A stretch of DNA of 64,000 bases from Flavisolibacter amylovorans (GTDB lineage: Bacteria; Bacteroidota; Bacteroidia; Chitinophagales; Chitinophagaceae), in assembly GCF_039541815.1 (NCBI RefSeq), contig NZ_BAABGY010000005.1, positions 1-64,000 on the forward strand, written 5' to 3'. Made by a program: the position numbers and the translations under genes. The notes beneath the pieces were generated by a model. That model was not told where the DNA came from. It saw only the letters and a list, made by a program, of their open reading frames with translations, and searched no databases. Positions 48,350 to 55,519 of the stretch are shown piece by piece. Each line of letters starts with the position of its first letter. Within the stretch, counting starts at the first letter, position 1.

Positions 48350-48808
48350 ATGATCGATGTGCCTTTCCCGGAGCCGCGATTCCGGTACCGCGAGGCGGGC
48401 GGGAAGCGGCAGGTGTTCGATGCGTGGCGCCGCTGCTGGGTGGCGCTGACGCCCGAGGAATGGGTGCGCCAGAATTTCGTCAGCTACCTCGTTTCGTGTC
48501 TTCACTATCCTGCTTCCCTGATCGCCCTCGAAAAGGAGATCCGCGTCGGTGAGCTCCGGAAGCGCTTCGACGTGCTGGTGTACGACCCGAACCATCAGCC
48601 CTGGATGCTGGTGGAGTGCAAGGCGCCCGAGGTGCCGCTGGCCGCGCACGTGCTGGAGCAGGCGCTGCGCTATAATCTCTCCGTGCCTGTGGATTATATT
48701 GTGATCACGAACGGAAGCGGCACGATGGCGTGGAAGAAGGAAGGCGCGTCGTTGATAGAGTTGAAGGAGCTGCCGAAATGGGCGGGAGGACAAGGAAATA
48801 TCGAATAG
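48350..48808 (+). CDS. Type I restriction HsdR N-terminal-like nuclease domain protein
   Basis: The 152-residue protein matches the free-standing HsdR-N (HSDR_N_2 type) domain: TPEEWVRQNFVSYLV, EKEIRVGELRKRFDVLVYD and MLVECKAPEVPL. The Asp of FDVLVYD and the ECK of LVECKAP fit the PD-(D/E)xK nuclease core. There is no helicase or methylase beside it, so it is not part of a type I restriction system here. Solo versions are common in Bacteroidota and their role is unknown. The TAG stop and the last residues (NIE) are encoded by the AATAACG heptamer array. Confidence 0.88.
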   Translation: MIDVPFPEPRFRYREAGGKRQVFDAWRRCWVALTPEEWVRQNFVSYLVSCLHYPASLIALEKEIRVGELRKRFDVLVYDPNHQPWMLVECKAPEVPLAAHVLEQALRYNLSVPVDYIVITNGSGTMAWKKEGASLIELKELPKWAGGQGNIE

Positions 48809-48838
48809 CGAACATCGAATAACGAATATCGAAATGCG
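48797..48838. repeat. AATAACG heptamer tandem array overlapping a gene end
   Basis: Six in-register 7-base units, such as AATATCG AATAGCG. The second unit contains the TAG stop of the HsdR-N gene. Confidence 0.93.
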
Positions 48839-48874
48839 CTTCCGGCACACAGGTCCGGCAATTGGGCGATCGGT

Positions 48875-48916
48875 TAGGAATAAGGAACAGGGAACAAGGA
48901 ACAGGGAACACGGAAG
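48875..48916. repeat. AAGGAAC heptamer tandem array
   Basis: Six in-register 7-base units (for example AAGGAAC AGGGAAC). It lies between two arrays of other families. Confidence 0.93.
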
Positions 48917-48941
48917 AGAGAATTACCCCACTTTATTTTGG

Positions 48942-48965
48942 CATTATCCCATTAGCACATTATTT
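48942..48965. repeat. CATTAGCA octamer tandem array overlapping a gene end
   Basis: Three 8-base units, CATTATCC CATTAGCA then CATTATTT. The last one contains the TAA stop (minus strand) of the sterol-desaturase-family gene. Confidence 0.9.
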
Positions 48966-49739
48966 CCCGGTTTTCTCATCGAAGAGTCCTTCGTACAGCG
49001 GGGATTCGGTTCCTTTCCATTTATCCCAGAAAGTAAAGTACAGACCGTAGTTATACTTGAACTGCTTGTGGTGCAGCGAGTGGTGCGTGGCGCCGATGAG
49101 CCAGCGGCCGAGCGGGTGGCGGGCAAAGCCTTTCGGGTATACCTCGATGTCGAGGTGGTTGATGACGGAGGAGAAGGTCATGATGGTGAGCTGCGTGAGC
49201 ACCACGTAGAGGTGCATCGGCAGCACCAGCAGGAGCGCCGGCAGGAAGAGGGCCTGTAGTACTCCTTCGAGCGGGTGAAAGGAGAAGGCCGTCCAGGGCG
49301 AGGTGATGTTGGAATCATGGTGCACCTTGTGCACGATCCGGAATACGCGGGGATGATGCATCCAGCGGTGGAGCCAGTAGTAATACGTTTCGTGGGCGAG
49401 CATGGCGATGACGAGACTCAGCGGCAGCCACCAGAGCGGGTACTCGTTCACGTCGAGGTAAACCCGGGTACGACCTTGCTGCCACAGCACCAGCAGGGCT
49501 GCGCCCGCCACGGCAAAGAGCCCGGCGGTGATGGTGCTCCAGTACACCTCACGGCGGAACTGCCCCGGCTTGTGCGCACGCTCGTTGATCTTGCGTGCGG
49601 CGTAGCGCTGGGGCTTCCAGCGGTAGAAGATGCCGAAGAAGAGCCCGGCAATCAGGAAGTAGCGCCCGATCACGACGGCGAAGATCACCAAGGTGGCAAG
49701 GAGGAAGTAGAGCGGCTGGCTGAAATCGGGTAGGGTCAT
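48960..49739 (-). CDS. Sterol desaturase/fatty acid hydroxylase family di-iron protein
   Basis: The 259-residue membrane protein has the histidine clusters of the family: HETYYYWLHRWMHH, HKVHHDSN and THHSLHHKQFKYNYG, which bind two iron atoms, plus four hydrophobic stretches before and between them. Members hydroxylate or desaturate sterols, fatty acids or carotenoids with O2. The start at 49739 is chosen because a one-mismatch -7 box (TATCTTTA on the minus strand) is just upstream. The stop codon lies in an octamer array. Confidence 0.9.
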   Translation of the reverse strand: MTLPDFSQPLYFLLATLVIFAVVIGRYFLIAGLFFGIFYRWKPQRYAARKINERAHKPGQFRREVYWSTITAGLFAVAGAALLVLWQQGRTRVYLDVNEYPLWWLPLSLVIAMLAHETYYYWLHRWMHHPRVFRIVHKVHHDSNITSPWTAFSFHPLEGVLQALFLPALLLVLPMHLYVVLTQLTIMTFSSVINHLDIEVYPKGFARHPLGRWLIGATHHSLHHKQFKYNYGLYFTFWDKWKGTESPLYEGLFDEKTGK

Positions 49740-49799
49740 GGGTTCGGTAAAGATAACAACGGAGGGAGGGAAATGGTTTTGGAATGTTTTGACAGGGTT

Positions 49800-50077
49800 C
49801 TTAGGAGCTTTTTGGGTTATTCGATCATGGCACATGTGACCGTGCAAGCAGGGTTTCAGGCTTTGCAAGGGCTTCGGCTGATGGAAAGCGGGGCTGGCGC
49901 CCCTTGGCACGACGACACGACGGCACAAAGGCACGACGAAAAACGGATAAAACAGATTGTTTTCTTACGCCGTGCCGTCGTGCCTCCCGAAGCGTCGGGG
50001 GGCGTTGTGCATCGGGGCCGACTGCGGCCATCCATTTCCCTTTTTCGGAGGCTCGTTTACTCAAACAGGCTCTTAAG
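49800..50077. mobile_element. Inverted-repeat element, copy 1 (MITE-like, 280 bp)
   Basis: The ends are imperfect inverted repeats (CTTAGGAGCTTTTTGGGTTA at 49800 and the complement of CTTAAGAGCCTGTTTGAGTA at about 50057-50076). Inside are GCACGACG octamers (49907-49938), complementary CGTCGTGC octamers near 49979-49992, and a right part (GGCCGACTGCGGCCATCCAT) matching the second copy at 60285. No gene is encoded. It fills the 410-base gap before the transglycosylase. Confidence 0.65.
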
Positions 50078-50150
50078 GTTTTGGGAAGTTTGATTACTGC
50101 GATGAGCAGAAGCCGCCTTTTCCGTGAACGCAACCCTCCAAAACCCCGTA

Positions 50151-51068
50151 TTAAAACCCTTTCTCTTCCTCCGGCAATTGAATTACGTAGCTTTTTCCGG
50201 CGCTAACCGGGAGCGAGCGGCCGCGGAGCCAGGGATTGAGCTGGCGCAACATCTTATAGGTGGTGCCGTTGGCCTGCGCAAAGGCCGCGAGGTTCGGTAT
50301 GGAGCTCGTTACCGTAATAGTACGGGTGGCCGGCATCGTGTATTTCTCCTCGTCTTCCACCTTGAAGCCGAGCGCCTCGCTGTTCTCGAGCAGGTGCTTG
50401 AAGGCCAGGATCCGGAAGATGTAGCGGTTCGTTTCCTCGGGCAGCAACAGGTCGTAATACTGTTTCGTGCCCTGGTAGGTGGCCTGCCCGTTGTAGCCAC
50501 CCTGTCCGCAGTTGTACGAGGCCGCGGCGGCCGTCCAGGAGCCGAATTTCTGGTAGGCGCTCTTCAGGTAAGCCGACGCCGCATCGGTAGCGCGGATGAG
50601 GTCGTAGCGATGGTCCACTTCCTTGTTCACCTCGAGTCCGTAGCCCGGGGCCGTGCCGCTCATAAATTGCCAGAACGAAGCCGCACCAACCGAGGAGATG
50701 GCCCCGGGAAGGAGGTTGCTTTCCGCGATGCAGAGGTACTTGAAATCTTCCGGTACCCCGTTGGCCCTGAGGCGCTCGGTGATGACGGGAAAGTATTTGT
50801 TGGCCGACTTGATCAGGAAGAGGATGTTGCCGTGGTTGTAATAGTTGATCATGACCTCACGGTCGAGGCGCTCGCGCACATCCCAACGGTCGAGCGGAAC
50901 GGCTTCACCGGCAAAGGAAAGCTGCTTCGGCAGCACCGGCGCCGTGATGACGTTGCCCGTAGGCGTACGCTCGGAGGGGCGTCCGTTGAAGGCAAGCTGG
51001 CCGATGACGCCGATGCCCAGCAGGAGGCCCGCCGCCACGTTGAGCGTGTTACGTAGAATGGGTTTCAT
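50151..51068 (-). CDS. Lytic transglycosylase with LysM-like C-terminus
   Basis: The 305-residue protein has an N-terminal signal or anchor (LNVAAGLLLGIGVIGQLAF), then a GH23 domain with the catalytic Glu in CIAESNLLPGAISSVGAASFWQFM and the ASYNCGQGGYNG segment, and a final LysM-like block (NLAAFAQANGTTYKMLRQLNPWL). It cleaves peptidoglycan glycan strands, giving 1,6-anhydro ends, and the LysM holds it on the wall (MltD type). The start at 51068 is preferred; an ATG 9 bases upstream is possible. It lies next to a palindromic repeat. Confidence 0.93.
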   Translation of the reverse strand: MKPILRNTLNVAAGLLLGIGVIGQLAFNGRPSERTPTGNVITAPVLPKQLSFAGEAVPLDRWDVRERLDREVMINYYNHGNILFLIKSANKYFPVITERLRANGVPEDFKYLCIAESNLLPGAISSVGAASFWQFMSGTAPGYGLEVNKEVDHRYDLIRATDAASAYLKSAYQKFGSWTAAAASYNCGQGGYNGQATYQGTKQYYDLLLPEETNRYIFRILAFKHLLENSEALGFKVEDEEKYTMPATRTITVTSSIPNLAAFAQANGTTYKMLRQLNPWLRGRSLPVSAGKSYVIQLPEEEKGF

Positions 51069-51121
51069 GGTTAGCATTTTTCCGGTGAGGAATACCGGAG
51101 CCGGCTCAAATAGGGTGCCAG

Positions 51122-51152
51122 CCCCCTGTCCCCCAAAGGGGGAACTTAGGTC
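51122..51152 (+). repeat. Dispersed 32-base palindromic repeat, copy 4
   Basis: CCCCCTGTCCCCC, AAA loop, GGGGGAACTTAGG then TC. It lies upstream of the transglycosylase start on the opposite strand. Confidence 0.88.
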
Positions 51153-51291
51153 GTAGATGCTTTACGGTAGCAGTTTTCACGTTGTTTGAAGGCCGTCAGG
51201 TCGCGCAAATTTTAACAGGCTTTGCCCGCATTTTCGTGCACACCTGTTTCGGTGCATCCTGTTTTTGTTTTTTGAAGAGAAGCAAAATAGA

Positions 51292-51312
51292 AAAGCGGGC
51301 AGGGCCCGCTTT
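51292..51312 (-). terminator. Hsp20 gene terminator
   Basis: AAAGCGGGC and GCCCGCTTT pair across AGG; the minus strand continues into TCTATTTTG. It lies 5 bases past the gene. Confidence 0.82.
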
Positions 51313-51317
51313 GGTCG

Positions 51318-51761
51318 TTACATGATCTCGATGCGGCGCGGCGGACGCTTTTTTACTTCCTCGCGCTTTGGTACCAGCAGGTGCAGGAGGCCGTTTTCGT
51401 AGCGGGCCTCGATGCGGTCCACGTCCACCACTTCTTTCGGCAGCTGGAGCGTGCGCTGGAACGACGCATAGCTGAACTCGCGTCGGCTGTACCGGGGCTC
51501 ATCCGTATGCTCAGCCTCCTGCTTCCGCTCGCTGCGGATCGTAAGCCGGTTGTCTTCCAGCTCTACCTGGAAGTCTTCCTTGCGCATGCCCGGCGCCGCC
51601 ACCTCCACCTCGAAGTGGTCGTCGGTTTCGCGGATGTTCACCGCCGGCACCGTCGTGTTGCTGTTCGAAGAATTGCCGAGGCTCCATTGGAGCAGGTCGC
51701 GCGTCCACCCATCGTCGAAGAAGGGGGATGCCATCAGGGGATTCCTTTTGGTGATCGACAT
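51318..51761 (-). CDS. Hsp20/alpha-crystallin small heat shock protein
   Basis: The 147-residue protein has the alpha-crystallin domain from about residue 40 to 130 (NIRETDDHFEVEVAAPGMRKEDFQVELEDNRLTI ... SFQRTLQLPKEV ... ARYENGLLHLLVPK). The last strand is followed by a KKRPPRRIEIM tail with the I-x-I motif that docks on neighbouring domains. It binds unfolding proteins without ATP. Unusually for Bacteroidota, a strong Shine-Dalgarno AAGGAGGTG lies 4 bases before the ATG, which also fixes this start. Confidence 0.95.
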   Translation of the reverse strand: MSITKRNPLMASPFFDDGWTRDLLQWSLGNSSNSNTTVPAVNIRETDDHFEVEVAAPGMRKEDFQVELEDNRLTIRSERKQEAEHTDEPRYSRREFSYASFQRTLQLPKEVVDVDRIEARYENGLLHLLVPKREEVKKRPPRRIEIM

Positions 51762-51764
51762 AAG

Positions 51765-51773
51765 CACCTCCTT
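51765..51773 (-). promoter_or_regulatory. Strong Shine-Dalgarno of the Hsp20 gene
   Basis: On the minus strand AAGGAGGTG precedes the ATG with a 3-4 base spacer. It is the only clear Shine-Dalgarno noticed in this window. Confidence 0.8.
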
Positions 51774-51921
51774 TTTAACGGTTAGAGAATTGGTTATCCC
51801 GGTACGCCCACAAGCAAAATGCCGGTGCGGAACAGGCTGCAATTTTTTCGGAATTTCTGTCGCCGTGGCAAGCAGACTGTAAATTTTTCAGAAAGGATGC
51901 TTTGGAATGAGGGTGCCTAAT

Positions 51922-51946
51922 AAAAAGGACGCATCGTGATGCGTCC
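51922..51946 (-). terminator. Terminator of the acidic protein gene
   Basis: GGACGCATC and GATGCGTCC pair across GT; the minus strand then has TTTTTA. It lies about 48 bases beyond the stop of the acidic protein gene, after the array. Confidence 0.82.
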
Positions 51947-51951
51947 GAACC

Positions 51952-51993
51952 GATTCAATATTCAATATTCCTTGTTCCTTGTTCTGCGGTTCT
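51952..51993. repeat. AGGAACA/TTGAATA heptamer tandem array abutting a stop codon
   Basis: Read on the minus strand from the base after the TAG stop: six in-register 7-base units from AGAACCG to TTGAATC, including CAGAACA AGGAACA. Two families (AGGAACA and TTGAATA) are joined without losing the 7-base register. Confidence 0.93.
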
Positions 51994-52584
51994 CTAGGGT
52001 TGCGGGCGCTGCTCGTTGAGGTCGTTCTCGCCGCTGCCGAGGCTGTAGTGCTGGTTCTCCTCGTCGCCCTGGCCCATGGCGTCGGTGCGGGTGGCGTCGG
52101 CGGCGCCCGGTACGTCGAGGTCGGCGCCGGTCTGCTCCTCGCCGAAGGAGGCTTCGTTAAGCGCCTCGCCGTCGAAGTCCGTATTGTCCATGGCGGCCTG
52201 CTGCAGGCGGTCCTCGTCGCGGGTGGGCAGGTAGGTCTCGCTGCGCTCGAGCAGGCGGCGCTCCTCCGCGCTCACATCGGCCTCGGTGCCCATCACCAGA
52301 TCGGTCTCGTCTTCCTCGTCGTCGTCGAAGAGGCCTTCGCCCTCCTCGTCGGCAGACGAGATCGTGGTATCGGCGAGCATGCCCAGCGGCGCGGGGTTGA
52401 TGAACTCCTGGCCGGGGATGTCCTTCACATCAGGCAGCTCGATGATGGTCTCTTCGGGCTTCAGCTTCTCGCGGTCCTGCTCGGAGTCCTGTATGTCGGA
52501 GTGGACGCGCTTATCGTCGGTGGCGGGACGGCTGTCGCGGCTGCGGTTCTGCTCATCGTAGGGGTTGGCACTGTCGTTACGCAT
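51994..52584 (-). CDS. Acidic hydrophilic protein, probably disordered
   Basis: The 196-residue product is strongly acidic and lacks hydrophobic clusters (DEEGEGLFDDDEEDETDLV in the middle, DDKRVHSDIQDSEQDREKL near the start). No domain is recognised; a weakly ordered central part (IELPDVKDIPGQEFINPAPLGM) is the only stretch with hydrophobic residues. It is divergent from another small hydrophilic protein at 52671, with an 86-base shared upstream region. It may be a stress or surface-hydration protein; this is inferred only from composition. Confidence 0.75.
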   Translation of the reverse strand: MRNDSANPYDEQNRSRDSRPATDDKRVHSDIQDSEQDREKLKPEETIIELPDVKDIPGQEFINPAPLGMLADTTISSADEEGEGLFDDDEEDETDLVMGTEADVSAEERRLLERSETYLPTRDEDRLQQAAMDNTDFDGEALNEASFGEEQTGADLDVPGAADATRTDAMGQGDEENQHYSLGSGENDLNEQRPQP

Positions 52585-52670
52585 GGTCTCGTCTTTTCCT
52601 GTGCGGAGAAAAATCTGTGCCGGGCGTCGGAACTGGCATAAAAGTGTACGTAGACTCTGAAAAGACGATC

Positions 52671-52916
52671 ATGAGTACGAAGCACAACGAAGACGAGAAC
52701 CAGCGGGCCCGGCCCACGGACGAAGGACGGCGCAACGACCCCAACATCCGCGACGAGACGGCTCCCCAGCCCGGTGTCAATACACTCAGCAGCAGCGTTT
52801 ACGACGAGGAGAACCAGCGCACCACCAAAAGCGGCGGCGACGGATTCAAGACCCCCTTCGGCGATAAGGCCGACAAGACCTTCGATGACCCCGGTGGCGG
52901 GGCGGACGGGAAGTGA
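52671..52916 (+). CDS. Small hydrophilic, probably disordered protein
   Basis: The 81-residue product is highly charged (MSTKHNEDENQRARPTDEGRRNDPN, later DEENQRTTKSGGDGF and DKADKTFDDPGGGADGK). It is divergent from the acidic protein at 51994 and shares its DEENQ/NDP composition. The stop TGA is the first three bases of the AGATCTC array unit TGATCTC. The start at 52671 gives the usual MS(T/K) N-terminus; an upstream in-frame ATG overlaps the divergent promoter region. Confidence 0.75.
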   Translation: MSTKHNEDENQRARPTDEGRRNDPNIRDETAPQPGVNTLSSSVYDEENQRTTKSGGDGFKTPFGDKADKTFDDPGGGADGK

Positions 52917-52948
52917 TCTCAGATGTCGGATCGCGGATCTGAGATCTC
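52914..52948. repeat. AGATCTC heptamer tandem array overlapping a gene end
   Basis: Five in-register 7-base units beginning TGATCTC AGATGTC and ending AGATCTC. The TGA stop of the hydrophilic protein gene is in the first unit. Confidence 0.93.
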
Positions 52949-53036
52949 GCTTACGCACGATATTGTGCGGGCAACGCTTGACATCCGTTTACATTAACGA
53001 ACAGATCCGGGTACAGGGGGAAGTTCGGTTGGCCAG

Positions 53037-53071
53037 GGATCTGAAATCTTAGATCACACATCTGAGATCTC
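53037..53071. repeat. AGATCTC heptamer tandem array overlapping a gene end
   Basis: Five in-register 7-base units. On the minus strand they encode the last residues (ISDV) and the TGA stop of the MFS gene. Confidence 0.93.
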
Positions 53072-54292
53072 CGCCGCCGGGCTCTTCTCCTTTGTCAGTA
53101 TCCGGTATGTGAGCACGCAGCTCGTGAGGAGCAGCGCGGCGCCGAGCAGGAAGGGCGCTCCGGGGAAATACAAGGGCGCCTTCGGGGCCGTGCACCAGGC
53201 GAAGAGGTTCGTCATCAGCAGCGGCCCGACGATGGAGGTGAGGCTCATGATGCTCGTGAGCGAGCCCTGCAGCTCGCCCTGCTGGTTGGCCGGCACATGC
53301 CCGGTGATGATGGCCTGCAACGCCGGGCCTGCAATGCCGCCCAGGCAATAGGGCACCATGATCGCGAACAGCATCCAGTCCTGCGTGGCAAACGCGAAGA
53401 GCAGCATGCCCGTGGCATACAGCCCCAGCCCCACATACACGCTCTTCTCGTTGCCGAAGTGCGGGATGATATAGCGGGTGAGTACGCCTTGGGTGAGCGC
53501 GATAAGCAATCCAAACATCGCCAGCGAATAGCCGATCATCCTGGAGTCCCACCCGAAGCGCTCGATGCTGAAAAAGGTCCAGTTGCTTTGGATGGCGTGC
53601 GCGGCTACGTACACGAGCGTAAGGGCGCCGATGAGCCCGGCGATCGCCGGAAAGCGGCGGAGAAGGAGTACCGGGCCCACCGGGTTGGCGCGGCGCCAGT
53701 CGAAGGGTCGACGCTGCTCCCGCGGCAGCGACTCGGGCAGCACGAAATAACCATAGGCGGCATTGGCGAAGCAGAGCGCGGCCGATACCAGGAACGGCAC
53801 CCGCGGTCCGAAATCGCCGAGCAGCCCGCCGAGGAAGGGCCCGATGATAAAGCCCAGCCCGAAAGCGGCACCGATGAGCCCGAAGTTCTTGGCGCGGTCG
53901 GCCTCCGAACTGACGTCGGCGATATAGGCCGACGCAGCGGTAAATGAAGCACCGGTAATGCCGGAGATCAGACGCCCTACGAAGAGCCAGCCGATGTTCG
54001 GCGCTATGGACAGGAAGAGGTAGTCGATCCCGAAGCCGACGAGCGAGGTCAGGAGCACGGGCCGGCGTCCGTAGCGGTCGCTCAGGTTGCCGACGATGGG
54101 CGCGCAGAGGAACTGCATGACGGCATACGCAAAGGAGAGGAGTCCGCCCCACTGCGCGGCAGCGCTCACATTGCCACCGGTAAGCGACTCGATGAGCCGC
54201 GGCATCACCGGGATGATGAGGCCGAGGCCCGTGACGTCGATCAGCAGGGTGAGGAAGATGAAGGAGAGGGCAGCCTTGCGGGGTTCGGGCAT
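53054..54292 (-). CDS. MFS drug exporter, TetA-like (TCR family)
   Basis: The 412-residue membrane protein has twelve hydrophobic segments. The first cytoplasmic loop carries the MFS motif A as GNLSDRYGRRPVLL, and motif C-like GFIIGPFLGGLLGDFG follows in helix 5, as in TetA drug/H+ antiporters. Such proteins export tetracycline or other small toxins; the true substrate is unknown and general chromosomal members are common. The start at 54292 is chosen because a one-mismatch -7 box (CACCTTTG) lies about 20 bases upstream. The end is set inside a heptamer array. Confidence 0.88.
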   Translation of the reverse strand: MPEPRKAALSFIFLTLLIDVTGLGLIIPVMPRLIESLTGGNVSAAAQWGGLLSFAYAVMQFLCAPIVGNLSDRYGRRPVLLTSLVGFGIDYLFLSIAPNIGWLFVGRLISGITGASFTAASAYIADVSSEADRAKNFGLIGAAFGLGFIIGPFLGGLLGDFGPRVPFLVSAALCFANAAYGYFVLPESLPREQRRPFDWRRANPVGPVLLLRRFPAIAGLIGALTLVYVAAHAIQSNWTFFSIERFGWDSRMIGYSLAMFGLLIALTQGVLTRYIIPHFGNEKSVYVGLGLYATGMLLFAFATQDWMLFAIMVPYCLGGIAGPALQAIITGHVPANQQGELQGSLTSIMSLTSIVGPLLMTNLFAWCTAPKAPLYFPGAPFLLGAALLLTSCVLTYRILTKEKSPAAEISDV

Positions 54293-54557
54293 AGTGCGAT
54301 CGGTTGCCGCAAAGGTGCGAAAAACAGGCGGTGTAAAAGCCCATGCACCCGGATAGCGGCGGGATGTGGGGTCTTTTTGCAACACATTCCGATCCGGCCG
54401 GACCGGGCAGGTGTTCGTTCGCGGAACGTTTTCCGGCAGGATGTTCCGGTTTTGCTGCCTTTTGCCGCTGAGTTTGTACCGCCGGTGCTGAATTCGCCCG
54501 GCCCCGCAACAGGCGGCACCCTATTTGCGACCATTAGAGTCTAAAGCCGCTCCTCTT

Positions 54558-54836
54558 ATGACCGTCCCGTACTTCAAAACACTGCCGAACCGTCAAAAAA
54601 AGATCGCCATTCTCCGTACCGGCTCTTTTCTCTGCGAAAAAAATGCAGGCCTGTTCCGTAAGATGCTCTACCAGGTAGATGGTTTTTACGTAGAGATCTG
54701 GTTCCTGCGCTTCGGCAAGGAAGCCCTTTGGTACCGCGCCTTCGAGGACACACAGTTACTCAGCCCTTACCTGAAGACCATCGATATTTCCGCGCTGCTC
54801 GGCAACCTTGCCCTCAGCAACGGCGACTACAAATAA
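54558..54836 (+). CDS. Small conserved-looking hypothetical protein
   Basis: The 92-residue product (MTVPYFKTLPNRQKKIAILRTGSFL ... YQVDGFYVEIWFLRFGKEALWYRAFEDTQLLSPYL) has a mix of hydrophobic and charged residues that suggests a folded alpha/beta domain. No family is recognised. It lies 8 bases upstream of a small hydrophilic protein gene and probably shares its transcript. The start at 54558 is favoured since an earlier codon would add an unlikely stretch. Confidence 0.65.
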   Translation: MTVPYFKTLPNRQKKIAILRTGSFLCEKNAGLFRKMLYQVDGFYVEIWFLRFGKEALWYRAFEDTQLLSPYLKTIDISALLGNLALSNGDYK

Positions 54837-54844
54837 GCTTTTCC

Positions 54845-55024
54845 ATGACCGAACGTACTACCGGAGCCCCGGAGCCCCTGCCGCCTGTTGATCAGCCGAA
54901 GCTGTCGGATTTCGAGGAGCAAAAGAACGCCAACCCGAAAGCGAATGAGAACATCCCCGCCGGTGGCGACGAGGGAAGCGGCGACATGAACGGGTCGGAG
55001 ATCACCGACGGCGCAGCAAGCTAG
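54845..55024 (+). CDS. Small hydrophilic, probably disordered protein
   Basis: The 59-residue product (MTERTTGAPEPLPPVDQPKL, then EEQKNANPKANENIPAGGDEGSGDMNGSEI) is acidic, Pro/Gly/Asn-rich and has no hydrophobic core. It follows the 92-residue gene after 8 bases and ends two bases before an AATAACG array. It joins the set of similar proteins listed at 36419. Confidence 0.65.
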   Translation: MTERTTGAPEPLPPVDQPKLSDFEEQKNANPKANENIPAGGDEGSGDMNGSEITDGAAS

Positions 55025-55026
55025 GG

Positions 55027-55061
55027 AATAGCGAATAACGAATGTTGCATAACGAATGAAG
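55027..55061. repeat. AATAACG heptamer tandem array
   Basis: Five 7-base units (AATAGCG AATAACG and three variants) start two bases after a stop codon. Confidence 0.9.
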
Positions 55062-55112
55062 AAGTAAGGACCCTTAAATAGCGGGGTCTTTTTTGTTTTG
55101 GGGGAGGAGCAG

Positions 55113-55154
55113 GAGAACAAAGAACAGGGAACAAGGAACAAGGAACAGGGAACC
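55113..55154. repeat. AGGAACA heptamer tandem array
   Basis: Six in-register 7-base units including two exact AGGAACA AGGAACA copies. Between it and the previous array is a weak terminator-like hairpin (GACCC/GGGTC) with six T residues near 55070-55095. Confidence 0.93.
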
Positions 55155-55199
55155 CGGTGAGGGGCGTGCACGTGCGACCAATCCATCCTGTACCTAATA

Positions 55200-55253
55200 A
55201 ACCTTAAGAACCTTAAGGACCTCAGGAACCCTAAGAACCTTAAGAACCCTTTT
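55200..55253. repeat. AACCTTAAG nonamer tandem array overlapping a gene end
   Basis: Five to six units of AACCTTAAG, mostly in 9-base register. A unit at 55236-55244 provides the TAA stop of acyP (minus strand). Confidence 0.9.
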
Positions 55254-55518
55254 TTACCTCAAAACCCCTCATCGCTTCCTTCGCAGGAACCTCTTCCACC
55301 TGTACCCCGGTTACTACCGCACGGCGCGGGCCCTGGTGGCACCAGGTAATAAAGGCTTCTACCTGTTCGTCGGTTCCCTGGGCGAGTGCTTCCACGGAGC
55401 CGTCGGCACGGTTGCGCACCCAGCCGGCGAGTCCGAGCTGCTCTGCTACCTCATGGGCAGTGGCGCGGTAGAACACACCCTGCACGGTGCCGGTTACCTG
55501 TATATGTACGGTACGCAT
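55240..55518 (-). CDS. acyP: Acylphosphatase
   Basis: The 92-residue protein matches acylphosphatases: the phosphate loop with catalytic Arg in GTVQGVFYRATAHE (residues about 10-23) and the catalytic Asn in WVRNRADGSVEA (about residue 37). It hydrolyses acyl phosphates such as carbamoyl phosphate and 1,3-bisphosphoglycerate. It begins one base after the stop of the YdeI-like gene and is co-transcribed with it. The last residues and stop come from the nonamer array. Confidence 0.95.
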   Translation of the reverse strand: MRTVHIQVTGTVQGVFYRATAHEVAEQLGLAGWVRNRADGSVEALAQGTDEQVEAFITWCHQGPRRAVVTGVQVEEVPAKEAMRGFEVKKGS

Positions 55519-55519
55519 C

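Noticed and set aside
48797..48965. Possible CRISPR array
   Set aside because: Repeat units are only 7-8 bases, have no spacers and no cas genes are near.
48350..49739. Restriction-modification locus
   Set aside because: Only the HsdR-N domain is present; the neighbours are amn and a di-iron membrane enzyme.
53054..54292. Acquired tetracycline resistance gene
   Set aside because: The protein is TetA-like in motifs, but there is no TetR regulator or mobile element beside it, and composition matches neighbours; a chromosomal exporter is more likely.
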